Source of the DNA: CAZHDI01 sp964531285
GTDB taxonomy: Bacteria > Pseudomonadota > Alphaproteobacteria > JAJFIK01
Direction of reading: 5' to 3'
Length of the DNA stretch: 61,253 bases
NCBI GenBank assembly: GCA_964531285.1
Contig: CAZHDI010000008.1
Location: 1 to 61,253 of the forward strand
A program made the position numbers and the translations under genes. Positions 1 through 7,833 of the stretch are shown one piece after another (positions within the stretch are counted from its first letter, which is position 1; each line of letters starts with the position of its first letter). Under the pieces are notes generated by a model. The model did not search any database and was not told the origin of the DNA. It saw nothing but the letters and a program-made list of their open reading frames with translations.

Positions 1-117
1 CGCCAAAGGCACAGGTCCGGGGACCCGGCCGCCCCGCACGCACCGCATGATTTGCCAGCCCCGCCGGATGGGCCTATACCAGCGCAAATCCACTCCAGGC
101 GGGACGCCTTGCACGTC

Positions 118-1092
118 ATGACCCAGCCCTCCGGTTTCAGCCAGCGCCATCTTCTCGGCATTCGCGGCCTGTCCCACGCCGATGTGTCGCACCTGCTCGA
201 CAGCGCCGAACGCTATGTCGATCTCAACCGGCAGATCGACAAGAAGGACGCGGTCCTGAAGGGCCGCACCCAGATCAATCTGTTTTTCGAGCCCTCGACC
301 CGGACCCAAAGCTCCTTCGAACTGGCCGGCAAGCGGCTCGGGGCCGATGTCATGAACATGACGGTGCGCACTTCGGCCGTCACCAAGGGCGAGACCCTGC
401 TCGATACCGCCACAACCCTCAATGCGATGCATCCGGATCTTCTGGTCGTGCGCCATGAAGCCTCGGGCGCGGTGGATCTTCTGTCCCAGAAAGTCGATTG
501 CGCGGTCATCAATGCCGGCGACGGCTCCAACGAGCACCCGACTCAGGCGCTGCTCGATGCGCTGGCGATCCGCCGCCGTGTCGGACGGCTCGAAGGCATC
601 ACAGTGGCCATCTGCGGCGACATCATGCACAGCCGGGTCGCCCGCTCGAACATCTATCTGCTCAATCTCATGGGCGCCCGGGTCCGGCTCATCGCACCGC
701 ACACGCTCCTGCCGCCCCATGCCGACCGGCTCGGCGTCGAGGTCTTCACGTCGATGACCGAGGGGCTCAAGGACTGCGACGTGGTCATGATGCTGCGCAT
801 CCAGATGGAACGCATGTCGGGCAGCTTCTTTCCCTCCGTGCGGGAATATTTCCGCTTTTTCGGCCTCGATCCGGAAAAACTCAAATCCGCCAAGCATGAC
901 GCCTTCATCATGCATCCCGGGCCGATGAACCGGGGCGTCGAAATCGACAGTCTCGTGGCCGACGACCCCAAGCGCAGCCTCATCGCCTATCAGGTCGAAC
1001 TGGGTGTCGCGGTGCGCATGGCGGTGCTCGACGCCCTTGCCCGGCGCTTGCCCAACTTGGGCGCCCCCGGCCTCGCCGAGGAGGACGTCTGA
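118..1092 (+). CDS. pyrB: Aspartate carbamoyltransferase catalytic subunit
   Basis: Condenses carbamoyl phosphate with L-aspartate, the committed step of cytoplasmic pyrimidine synthesis. The 324-residue protein has the carbamoyl-phosphate loop FFEPSTRTQSSFE (STRT at residues 60-63), the HPTQALLD motif and the aspartate-domain HPGPMNRGVEI motif, and is of usual length. I chose the ATG at 118 because family homology begins just after it; an in-frame TTG at 52 would add 22 proline-rich residues unlike the family. The stop shares one base with the start of the following dihydroorotase homologue (TGATG), so the two are translationally coupled and probably form one complex. No regulatory subunit gene (pyrI) is present. 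Identification is secure. Confidence 0.97.
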   Translation: MTQPSGFSQRHLLGIRGLSHADVSHLLDSAERYVDLNRQIDKKDAVLKGRTQINLFFEPSTRTQSSFELAGKRLGADVMNMTVRTSAVTKGETLLDTATTLNAMHPDLLVVRHEASGAVDLLSQKVDCAVINAGDGSNEHPTQALLDALAIRRRVGRLEGITVAICGDIMHSRVARSNIYLLNLMGARVRLIAPHTLLPPHADRLGVEVFTSMTEGLKDCDVVMMLRIQMERMSGSFFPSVREYFRFFGLDPEKLKSAKHDAFIMHPGPMNRGVEIDSLVADDPKRSLIAYQVELGVAVRMAVLDALARRLPNLGAPGLAEEDV

Positions 1093-2411
1093 TGGCCGCG
1101 CCTCAGAAGACCGCCTATGTGAACGCCCGCCTCGTCGATCCGGCGAGCGGCTATGACGGCCCCGGCGCGCTCCTCACCGAGGGCGAAACCATCGCCGATT
1201 GGGGCGCCGATCCCTTTGGCGGCACGCCGCCCGAGGATGCCGCGGTCATCGATTGCGGCGGACGGGTCCTGGCGCCGGGCCTCATCGATATGCGCGTCTT
1301 TACCGGCGAACCAGGCGCGGAGCAGAAGGAAACCCTCTCCACCGCCAGCGAGTCGGCCGCTGCGGGGGGCGTCACCACCATGATCGTCATGCCCCGGACG
1401 GACCCGGTCATCGACGATGCGAGCCTTGTCGATTTCATCCGGCGGCGCGCGCGCGACACGGCGGTGGTGAATATCCATCCCATGGCCGCGCTGACCAAGG
1501 GCCTCGATGGCGCGCAGATGACCGAGATGGGTCTCTTGCGCGAGGCCGGCGCGGTCGGCTTCACCGATGCGGGCCGGTCGGTCGCCGATGCCCAGCTGTT
1601 CCGGCGCTGCCTGTCCTATGGGCGCACCTTCGATGCGCTGATCTGCCATGACGCGCTGGAGCCGTCCCTGGCCCGGGGCGGTCTGGTCAACGAAAGCGAG
1701 TTCTCCGCGCGCCTGGGCCTGACGGGTATTCCGGATGCGGCGGAAGCCATCATGGTCGAACGCGACCTCGCTTTGCTCGACCTGGCGCCGGCCCGCTATC
1801 ATTTGGCCCAGATTTCCTGCGAGGCCACCCTGGCCGCCATCGAACGGGGCCGCAAACGGGATCTGCCCATCACCTGCGCGGTCTCGGCCCATCATCTGGC
1901 GCTCAACGAAATCGACGTTGCTCAGTACCGGACCTTTTTCAAGGTGCTGCCGCCGCTGCGCTCGGAAGACCAGCGCCGGGCCCTGGTGGCGGCCCTCGCA
2001 GACGGCACCATCGATGTCATTGTCTCGTCCCATGAACCCCAGCCGCCCGAGGACAAGCGGCAGCCCTTCGCGGAGGCCGCCTTCGGCGCCGTCGGTCTGG
2101 AAACCCTGCTGCCGGCGGCCTTGGAGGTCATGCATAACGGGCATATGAGCCTGGCGGCCCTGCTGAAGGCGCTCACCGTCCGGCCCGCCGAGATTTGCGG
2201 CCTGGATGCCGGACGTCTTGCACAAGGGCGCCCGGCCGATCTGGTGATCTTCGATCCCGGCGCGCCCTTCGTGCTCGATGCGGCCCGGCTGCGCTCGCGC
2301 TCGCGCAACTCGCCTTTCGACGGCCGGCGCTTCCAGGGTACGGTGTGGAAAACCATCGTGCGGGGCCGGGCCGTGTTCGACGCGGCCGACGGGTCCCCAT
2401 CGCCTGCGTGA
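1092..2411 (+). CDS. pyrC: Dihydroorotase-like protein PyrC', probably non-catalytic
   Basis: Amidohydrolase-fold homologue of class I dihydroorotase, 439 residues, overlapping pyrB by one base. The usual zinc-binding HxH of PGLIDMHVHLREPG reads PGLIDMRVFTGEPG here (residues 62-75), so both histidines and the substrate-binding arginine are gone. The later ligand histidine is Gln240 in YHLAQIS, and the catalytic aspartate of the TDHAPH motif is Ser313 in VSSHEPQ. Asp159 (GFTD) and His186 (CHDALEP) remain. In Pseudomonas-type pyrB-pyrC' pairs such a protein is a structural partner of PyrB; that role is inferred here. A true dihydroorotase must then be encoded elsewhere. Automated pipelines will call it dihydroorotase. 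Confidence 0.9.
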   Translation: MAAPQKTAYVNARLVDPASGYDGPGALLTEGETIADWGADPFGGTPPEDAAVIDCGGRVLAPGLIDMRVFTGEPGAEQKETLSTASESAAAGGVTTMIVMPRTDPVIDDASLVDFIRRRARDTAVVNIHPMAALTKGLDGAQMTEMGLLREAGAVGFTDAGRSVADAQLFRRCLSYGRTFDALICHDALEPSLARGGLVNESEFSARLGLTGIPDAAEAIMVERDLALLDLAPARYHLAQISCEATLAAIERGRKRDLPITCAVSAHHLALNEIDVAQYRTFFKVLPPLRSEDQRRALVAALADGTIDVIVSSHEPQPPEDKRQPFAEAAFGAVGLETLLPAALEVMHNGHMSLAALLKALTVRPAEICGLDAGRLAQGRPADLVIFDPGAPFVLDAARLRSRSRNSPFDGRRFQGTVWKTIVRGRAVFDAADGSPSPA

Positions 2412-2424
2412 GGGAGCGCGCGCC

Positions 2425-3045
2425 ATGCCCGATCCGATCAATCTTCAGATGGTGCTGCCCTTTTATAGCGCGGCCCTGGTCGCCGGTTATCTGTGCGGCT
2501 CCATCCCGTTCGGGCTGATCCTCACCCGCATGGCCGGGCTCGGCGATATCCGGGCCATCGGTTCGGGCAATATCGGCGCGACCAATGTGCTGCGCACCGG
2601 CAAGAAGGGGCTCGCCGCCGCGACCCTGGTGCTCGATGCGCTCAAGGGCGCCATCCCGGTCCTGATCGCCAAGGCGTATTTCGGCCCGGACATCACGGTC
2701 ATCGCCGCGTTCGGCGCGTTTTTGGGCCATCTGTTCCCGGTCTGGCTGGGCTTTAAGGGCGGCAAGGGCGTGGCGGTCGCCGCGGGGATTCTCGGCGCGC
2801 TCGCCTGGCCGGTCATGCTGGCCAGCCTTGCGACCTGGCTCGCCGTTGCCGTGCTGACCCGCTATTCCTCCCTGGCGGCGCTCTATACAGCGGCTCTGGC
2901 CCCCTTCTATTTCTGGCTCGCCAGCCGCTATCAGTTCGCTGAACTGGCCGTTTTGCTCGCACTCATGATCTGGTACGCCCACCGCGCCAACATCGCCCGG
3001 CTGTGGGCCGGCACCGAGCCGCGCATCGGGGGATCCAAAGCCTGA
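2425..3045 (+). CDS. plsY: Acyl-phosphate:glycerol-3-phosphate acyltransferase PlsY
   Basis: Inner-membrane enzyme that transfers an acyl group from acyl-phosphate to glycerol-3-phosphate, giving lysophosphatidic acid. The 206-residue protein has several hydrophobic segments and the three conserved PlsY loops: GSIPFG near the N-terminus, GSGNIGATNVLR, and FKGGKGVA. The ATG at 2425 follows GGGAGCG a few bases upstream, and the N-terminus then matches the family; longer in-frame starts lie inside pyrC'. It begins 13 bases after the pyrC' stop and is probably in the same transcript, an order common in alphaproteobacteria. Confidence 0.95.
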   Translation: MPDPINLQMVLPFYSAALVAGYLCGSIPFGLILTRMAGLGDIRAIGSGNIGATNVLRTGKKGLAAATLVLDALKGAIPVLIAKAYFGPDITVIAAFGAFLGHLFPVWLGFKGGKGVAVAAGILGALAWPVMLASLATWLAVAVLTRYSSLAALYTAALAPFYFWLASRYQFAELAVLLALMIWYAHRANIARLWAGTEPRIGGSKA

Positions 3046-3120
3046 CCGGTCCGGATCACAGGGCCGACTGCACGCTAAGCATGTGTTGCATGACGGGCTC
3101 GCCTGCGCGCTAATGGCGAT

Positions 3121-4323
3121 ATGATTGCGCCTCCGCCCCATCGCCTCGCCCCGTTGGACGATGCCGCCCGGCTCGACTGGCTGCGCCTTGCGCGCAGCGA
3201 AAATGTCGGGCCGGCGACCTTCTGGAGCCTTCTTGCCCGGTACGGAACCGCATCGGCGGCCCTGGAGGCCCTGCCCGGCCTGGCGCGCCGGGGCGGGCGG
3301 ACCGCCGCGATCCGGATCGCGAGCCGTCAGGCAGCCGAACGCGAATGGGAGGCCCTGGCAAAGGCCGGTGCCCGGCTGATCGCGCTTGGCGATGAGGATT
3401 ATCCGCCGGGCCTTGCGCATATCGACGATGCACCGCCGGTCTTATGCATCCGGGGCCGATCCGCTCTTTTGCGCGAGCCCGCGGTGGCCGTTGTCGGGGC
3501 CCGCAATGCCTCGGCTCTGGGACGGCGGCTGGCCGAAACCCTGGCCGCCGAGTTGGGCGCTGCCGGTTACGCCGTTGTGTCGGGGCTCGCGCGCGGCATC
3601 GACACCGCGGCCCATTGCGGGGCCATCGGGACCGGAACCATCGCGGTGCTGGCCGGCGGCATCGACCACATCTATCCGCTGGAGAACGAAGCCTTGCACG
3701 AGGCGATCGCCGAACAGGGCGTGCTCGTCAGTGAGATGCCGCTCGGCTTCACGCCCCAAGCCCGTCATTTCCCGCGCCGCAACCGGATCGTCTCGGGCAG
3801 TGCGCTGGGGACGGTCGTCATCGAAGCCGCGCTGAAATCCGGCTCTCTGATCACCGCCCGCATGGCCCTGGAACAGGGCCGCGAGGTGTTCGCGGTGCCC
3901 GGGTCGCCGCTGGATCCGCGCGCGCGCGGCGCCAACAATCTGATCCGCCAGGGGGCGGTGCTGACCGAAAGCGCGGCGGATGTCACCGCCGTGCTCGACG
4001 AGATGCGATCTTGGGCCGGCCGTAGCGGATTTGCGGAAGCCGACGGGCCGTTGCCGCCCCTGCCCTTGTTCGAGCAGGCCTTTGCTGATGAGACCGCGCC
4101 CGCGGACGGCCACCCGCCGCCGGGCCTCGATGACGCGCGGGCCGCATTGCGCCCGCTTCTCGGTCCGACGCCGACCCGCATCGACGATCTGATCCGCACT
4201 GCCGGTCATCCGGCCGGCCTGTGTCTCACGGTGCTGTTGGAATGGGAGATCGCGGGAACGGTGTTGCGCGAGCCCGGCGGCCGGTTCGTTCTGGCCGACA
4301 TCCCGGATGCTTTGTCAGCCTAA
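3121..4323 (+). CDS. dprA: DNA-processing protein DprA (Smf)
   Basis: Single-stranded-DNA-binding RecA loader used in natural transformation, though kept in many non-competent bacteria. The 400-residue protein has an N-terminal SAM/HhH-like region (about 10-80), the Rossmann core with VVGARNAS, GLARGIDTAAH and GGIDHIYPLEN (about 115-190), the LITARMALEQGREVFAVPGS region, and a C-terminal winged-helix region (about 335-400) containing the PTRIDDLIR stretch. It starts 75 bases after plsY. There is no strong Shine-Dalgarno before the ATG, so a slightly different start is possible. Its stop codon falls inside a degenerate 16-bp tandem repeat. Confidence 0.96.
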   Translation: MIAPPPHRLAPLDDAARLDWLRLARSENVGPATFWSLLARYGTASAALEALPGLARRGGRTAAIRIASRQAAEREWEALAKAGARLIALGDEDYPPGLAHIDDAPPVLCIRGRSALLREPAVAVVGARNASALGRRLAETLAAELGAAGYAVVSGLARGIDTAAHCGAIGTGTIAVLAGGIDHIYPLENEALHEAIAEQGVLVSEMPLGFTPQARHFPRRNRIVSGSALGTVVIEAALKSGSLITARMALEQGREVFAVPGSPLDPRARGANNLIRQGAVLTESAADVTAVLDEMRSWAGRSGFAEADGPLPPLPLFEQAFADETAPADGHPPPGLDDARAALRPLLGPTPTRIDDLIRTAGHPAGLCLTVLLEWEIAGTVLREPGGRFVLADIPDALSA

Positions 4324-4382
4324 GGCTTTGTAAGCCTGAGGGTTTGCCGGCCTAGGGGTTTATCTACATGAGGCTTTGGCCG
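4319..4382. repeat. Four degenerate 16-bp tandem repeats at the dprA stop codon
   Basis: Four consecutive 16-base units can be aligned: CCTAAGGCTTTGTAAG, CCTGAGGGTTTGCCGG, CCTAGGGGTTTATCTA, CATGAGGCTTTGGCCG. The consensus is roughly CCTGAGG-TTTG. The first unit contains the dprA stop codon, so the repeat covers the end of the coding frame and the start of the intergenic region. No function is apparent. Confidence 0.55.
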
Positions 4383-4402
4383 CTTGGGCGCACACCTCAC
4401 CG

Positions 4403-4711
4403 TTATAAAGGCTCGCCGTCCCGGCGGTCTTCCTCACGGTCCGTGGGCTGCCCGATCTGTGTCGCGCTGTCCGGCGTCCCGCGCACGATCCCATCGGCCG
4501 ATGTTGCCGCCATCTCGAGATAATAGATGACTTCGGCCAGCGGTTTTGAGTGGGGCCGGGTCACCTTCAGAACGCCGATCACGATATCGAACACAAACTC
4601 GGCAGCCTGTTCGGGCGTGCTTGGCTGGCCGTCACCGGCCTGTTGCGCTTTGCCGTGTTTGCGTGGATCCTCATCGCCTTTGCCGGCCCCACCTGTCTCA
4701 TCACTCGTCAC
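4403..4711 (-). CDS. Hypothetical small protein, 102 aa
   Basis: I do not recognise this protein. It would start at a GTG and end at a TAA, convergent with dprA. The N-terminal 35 residues are polar and probably disordered (rich in G, K, D and Q). Residues about 33-75 form a plausible helical core, including PEQAAEFVFDIVIGVLKVT and PLAEVIYYLEMAA, and the tail is charged (DREEDRRDGEPL). Codon choice favours G/C at third positions like its neighbours, which is why I prefer it to overlapping plus-strand frames. No Shine-Dalgarno is clear. It has no signal peptide. Confidence 0.55.
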   Translation of the reverse strand: MTSDETGGAGKGDEDPRKHGKAQQAGDGQPSTPEQAAEFVFDIVIGVLKVTRPHSKPLAEVIYYLEMAATSADGIVRGTPDSATQIGQPTDREEDRRDGEPL

Positions 4712-5143
4712 GCCGCAATCCGCCCGCTACGAAATCAAACCTTTGCGATTACACGCAATACGTGCAATTTGAGAGAACAGACTCCCATTACGGTGACATG
4801 TGACACGGAACCGCGGTCAACGACACCAACCCATTGCAATCAGAAGACGCATAAACGACGCCTCTGTCCGAAAGGCTGAAAATCTCTCTCAAAAGTCGAT
4901 GAATTCTTGTCTTATATCTCAAAGCGGGAACTGTCAAACCGGTTCGGTTGACAGGTCATAGGCTTTTCACCACTCTCCCGGCCCGTCGCACGGCTCCACC
5001 GGGCCGAAGGACATGCGGTCCGCAGGTGGCGGCACTTCCAGTGGCCGGCGGCGCGCAGACATTTCGTTAGGAAATGACGCGCTAATCGGTCCGGTTCGGG
5101 CGCTCAAGCGCCGGGCTTGGCCCAGAGACAGCATCGAGGCGCA
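4712..5143. other. Intergenic region upstream of topA
   Basis: This 432-base gap is AT-rich relative to the surroundings between about 4730 and 4935, as expected for a promoter region. It contains the inverted repeat at 4931-4954 annotated separately and a direct repeat GTGACATGTGACAC near 4793-4806. I see no convincing gene in it. Confidence 0.5.
4931..4954. promoter_or_regulatory. Inverted repeat overlapping a TTGACA element upstream of topA
   Basis: CTGTCAAACC and GGTTGACAG flank a five-base centre, pairing with one bulged A. The right arm contains TTGACA (4948-4953), a consensus -35 hexamer on the plus strand. The best -10 about 17 bases on (CACTCT) is poor, so promoter status is tentative. 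It lies about 190 bases upstream of the topA start and could be an operator. Confidence 0.4.
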
Positions 5144-7828
5144 ATGGACGTCGTCATTGTCGAATCGCCCGCGAAGGCGAAGACCATCAACAAATATCTC
5201 GGCTCGGGCTACAAGGTCATGGCGTCCTACGGTCATGTCCGGGATCTGCCGGCCAAGGACGGCTCCGTGCTGCCCGACGAAAATTTCGCGATGGCCTGGG
5301 AAGTCGATACCAAGGCCCAAAAGCGCCTGCGCGAAATCGCGGATGCGGTCAAATCCGCCGACCGTCTGATTCTCGCGACCGACCCCGACAGGGAAGGCGA
5401 AGCGATTTCCTGGCATGTGCTGGAGGTGCTCCAGCAGAAAAAAGCCATCAAGGACAAACCGGTCGAGCGCGTCGTTTTCAACGCCATCACCAAATCCGCG
5501 ATCCTCGATGCGATGGCCCATCCGCGCGCCATCGACATGGAACTGGTCGATGCCTATCTCGCGCGCCGCGCCCTGGATTATCTGGTCGGCTTCACGCTCT
5601 CGCCGGTTTTGTGGCGTAAACTGCCGGGCTCGCGCTCGGCCGGGCGGGTGCAGTCGGTGGCCCTGCGTCTGGTGTGCGACCGGGAAATGGAGATCGAGCG
5701 GTTCGTCCGCGAAGAGTATTGGACGGTCGAAACCGAGATGACGACCGCCGGCGGCGACGGGTTCACCGCCCGCCTGTTCAGTCTCGAGGGCGAGAAACTG
5801 GACAAATTTTCGCTCAAGACCGAAGCCGATGCCGCGCGGGCCGTCTCGCTCATCGAACAGGGCGGCTTTACCGTTTCCAGCGTCGAGGCCAAACCGGCCC
5901 GGCGCAATCCCGCCCCGCCGTTCACCACCGCGACGCTTCAACAGGAAGCCTCGCGCAAGCTGGGCTTTTCGGCGCAGCGCACCATGCAGACCGCCCAGCG
6001 TCTTTATGAAGGGGTCGATATCGGCGGCGAAACCACTGGCCTCATTACCTATATGCGGACCGACGGAGTGCAGGTGACGCCCGAGGCCCTCGATCAGACC
6101 CGCAAGGTGATCGGCGCCGAATTCGGCGACCGCTATCTGCCCGAAAAGCCGCGTCTTTATAAGACCAAGGCCAAGAACGCCCAGGAGGCTCACGAAGCCA
6201 TCCGTCCGACCAGCCTGGAGCGCCTGCCCGACCGGATCGGCGCCAAGCTCGACCAGGACCAGCGCCGGCTTTACGAGTTGATCTGGAAGCGGACGGTCGC
6301 CAGCCAGATGGAAGCCGCGCAGATCGAGCGCACCACGGTCGATCTCACCGGCGCGGGCGGCAAGGCCGGTCTGCGGGCCACGGGGCAGGTGATCCAGTTT
6401 GACGGGTTCCTGAAAGTCTATCAGGAAGGCCGCGACGACAAAGCCAAGGACGGGGACGACGCGGAAGACGATTCCGCCCGTCTGCCGGCGATGAGCGAAG
6501 GCGAAGCCGCCAAGCTCGGCACCGTCACGCCGAACCAGCATTTCACCGAGCCGCCGCCGCGCTATACCGAGGCGACGCTGGTCAAGAAGATGGAAGAGCT
6601 CGGCATCGGCCGGCCCTCCACCTATGCCTCGGTCCTCGAAGTGCTCCGGAACCGGAATTATGTGGTCATGGACCGCAACCGGTTCATTCCGGAAGACAAG
6701 GGCCGCCTGGTTACCGCGTTTCTGGAGAGCTTCTTCTCGCGCTATGTGGAGTATGACTTCACGGCGGATCTGGAACAGAAACTCGATCTGGTCTCCAGCG
6801 GCGATCTGGGCTGGCGCGACCTTCTGGCCGATTTCTGGAAGGCGTTTATCGGCCGCGTGGACGAGATCAAGGACCTGCGCGTCTCCGAAGTGCTCGACGC
6901 ACTCAATGAGATTCTCGGGCCGCATATTTTTCCGGCCAAGGAAGACGGCTCGCCCGCGCGCGCCTGCCCGGCCTGTGAGAACGGCGAGTTGAGCCTCAAA
7001 TTGGGCCGCTACGGCGCCTTTATCGGCTGCTCGAATTATCCGGAGTGCAACTTTACCCGGGCGCTCGCGGCCAACGATGACGATGCTCAGGCCAATTTGA
7101 GCAACGAGCCCCGCGTGATGGGCGTCGATCCGGATACGGGCGAAGAGATTTCCTTGCGCTCGGGCCGTTTTGGGCCCTATCTCCAACTCGGCGAAGGCGC
7201 GGACGGCGAAAAGCCGAAACGCGCGTCGGTCCCGAAGGAGATGCTGGAGGATCTGAGTTTCGAGCGTGCGCTTGCCCTCATCAATCTGCCGCGCGATGTT
7301 GGTCCGCACCCGGAAGACGGCGAAATGATCCGTGCCGGGCTCGGACGCTACGGGCCGTATGTTCAGCACAATGGCAAATATGCCAGCCTCGACGGTGTCG
7401 AGGAGGTGTTCAGCGTCGGGCTCAACCGCGCGGTGACCGTGCTGGCCGAAAAGAAGGCCCGCGGTGGACGCCCTCAGGCCAAGGCGCTTAAGGAACTCGG
7501 CGAGCATCCCGAAGACGGCGCGCCCGTGCGCGTCATGGACGGGCGCTACGGTCCGTATGTGAACCATAACAAGATCAACGCCACCCTGCCCCAGGGGACC
7601 GATCCCCAGGAGGTCTCCATGGAGCTGGCGCTTCAGCTTCTGACCGAACGGGCGGCCAAGACCGGCAAAAAGACCAGCGCCAAGAAGAAGACGGCGGCCA
7701 AAAAGAAGACGGCCGCCAAGAAAAAGACCGCTGCGAAAAAGAAGACCGCCGCCAAAAAAACCGCCGCGAAGAAGAAAACCGCGTCCAAGGGGAAGGCCGA
7801 ACCGGCTGACGCCGAGACCACGGAGTAA
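5144..7828 (+). CDS. topA: DNA topoisomerase I
   Basis: Type IA topoisomerase that relaxes negative supercoils behind RNA polymerase. The 894-residue protein opens with the Toprim motif VESPAKAKTI. The metal-binding acidic triad is in TDPDREGEAISW (Asp80, Asp82, Glu84), and the nucleophile is Tyr303 in GLITYMRTDG. A zinc ribbon starts at Cys608 (CPAC ... GCSNYPEC), followed by repeated RYGPYV/RFGPYL modules. The last 53 residues (842-894) are a lysine-alanine tail of KKKTAA repeats, typical of many high-GC bacteria and expected to bind DNA. I chose the ATG at 5144, just before the Toprim motif, over an upstream alternative at 5117. The stop codon overlaps the Shine-Dalgarno of rnr. Confidence 0.97.
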   Translation: MDVVIVESPAKAKTINKYLGSGYKVMASYGHVRDLPAKDGSVLPDENFAMAWEVDTKAQKRLREIADAVKSADRLILATDPDREGEAISWHVLEVLQQKKAIKDKPVERVVFNAITKSAILDAMAHPRAIDMELVDAYLARRALDYLVGFTLSPVLWRKLPGSRSAGRVQSVALRLVCDREMEIERFVREEYWTVETEMTTAGGDGFTARLFSLEGEKLDKFSLKTEADAARAVSLIEQGGFTVSSVEAKPARRNPAPPFTTATLQQEASRKLGFSAQRTMQTAQRLYEGVDIGGETTGLITYMRTDGVQVTPEALDQTRKVIGAEFGDRYLPEKPRLYKTKAKNAQEAHEAIRPTSLERLPDRIGAKLDQDQRRLYELIWKRTVASQMEAAQIERTTVDLTGAGGKAGLRATGQVIQFDGFLKVYQEGRDDKAKDGDDAEDDSARLPAMSEGEAAKLGTVTPNQHFTEPPPRYTEATLVKKMEELGIGRPSTYASVLEVLRNRNYVVMDRNRFIPEDKGRLVTAFLESFFSRYVEYDFTADLEQKLDLVSSGDLGWRDLLADFWKAFIGRVDEIKDLRVSEVLDALNEILGPHIFPAKEDGSPARACPACENGELSLKLGRYGAFIGCSNYPECNFTRALAANDDDAQANLSNEPRVMGVDPDTGEEISLRSGRFGPYLQLGEGADGEKPKRASVPKEMLEDLSFERALALINLPRDVGPHPEDGEMIRAGLGRYGPYVQHNGKYASLDGVEEVFSVGLNRAVTVLAEKKARGGRPQAKALKELGEHPEDGAPVRVMDGRYGPYVNHNKINATLPQGTDPQEVSMELALQLLTERAAKTGKKTSAKKKTAAKKKTAAKKKTAAKKKTAAKKTAAKKKTASKGKAEPADAETTE

Positions 7829-7833
7829 ACCCG

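Noticed and set aside
4967..7567. Very long open frame (866 codons) antisense to topA
   Set aside because: GC-rich codons rarely give stops in the complementary frame; the plus-strand protein is clearly topoisomerase I, and the antisense product is composition-biased (R, G, H) with no motif.
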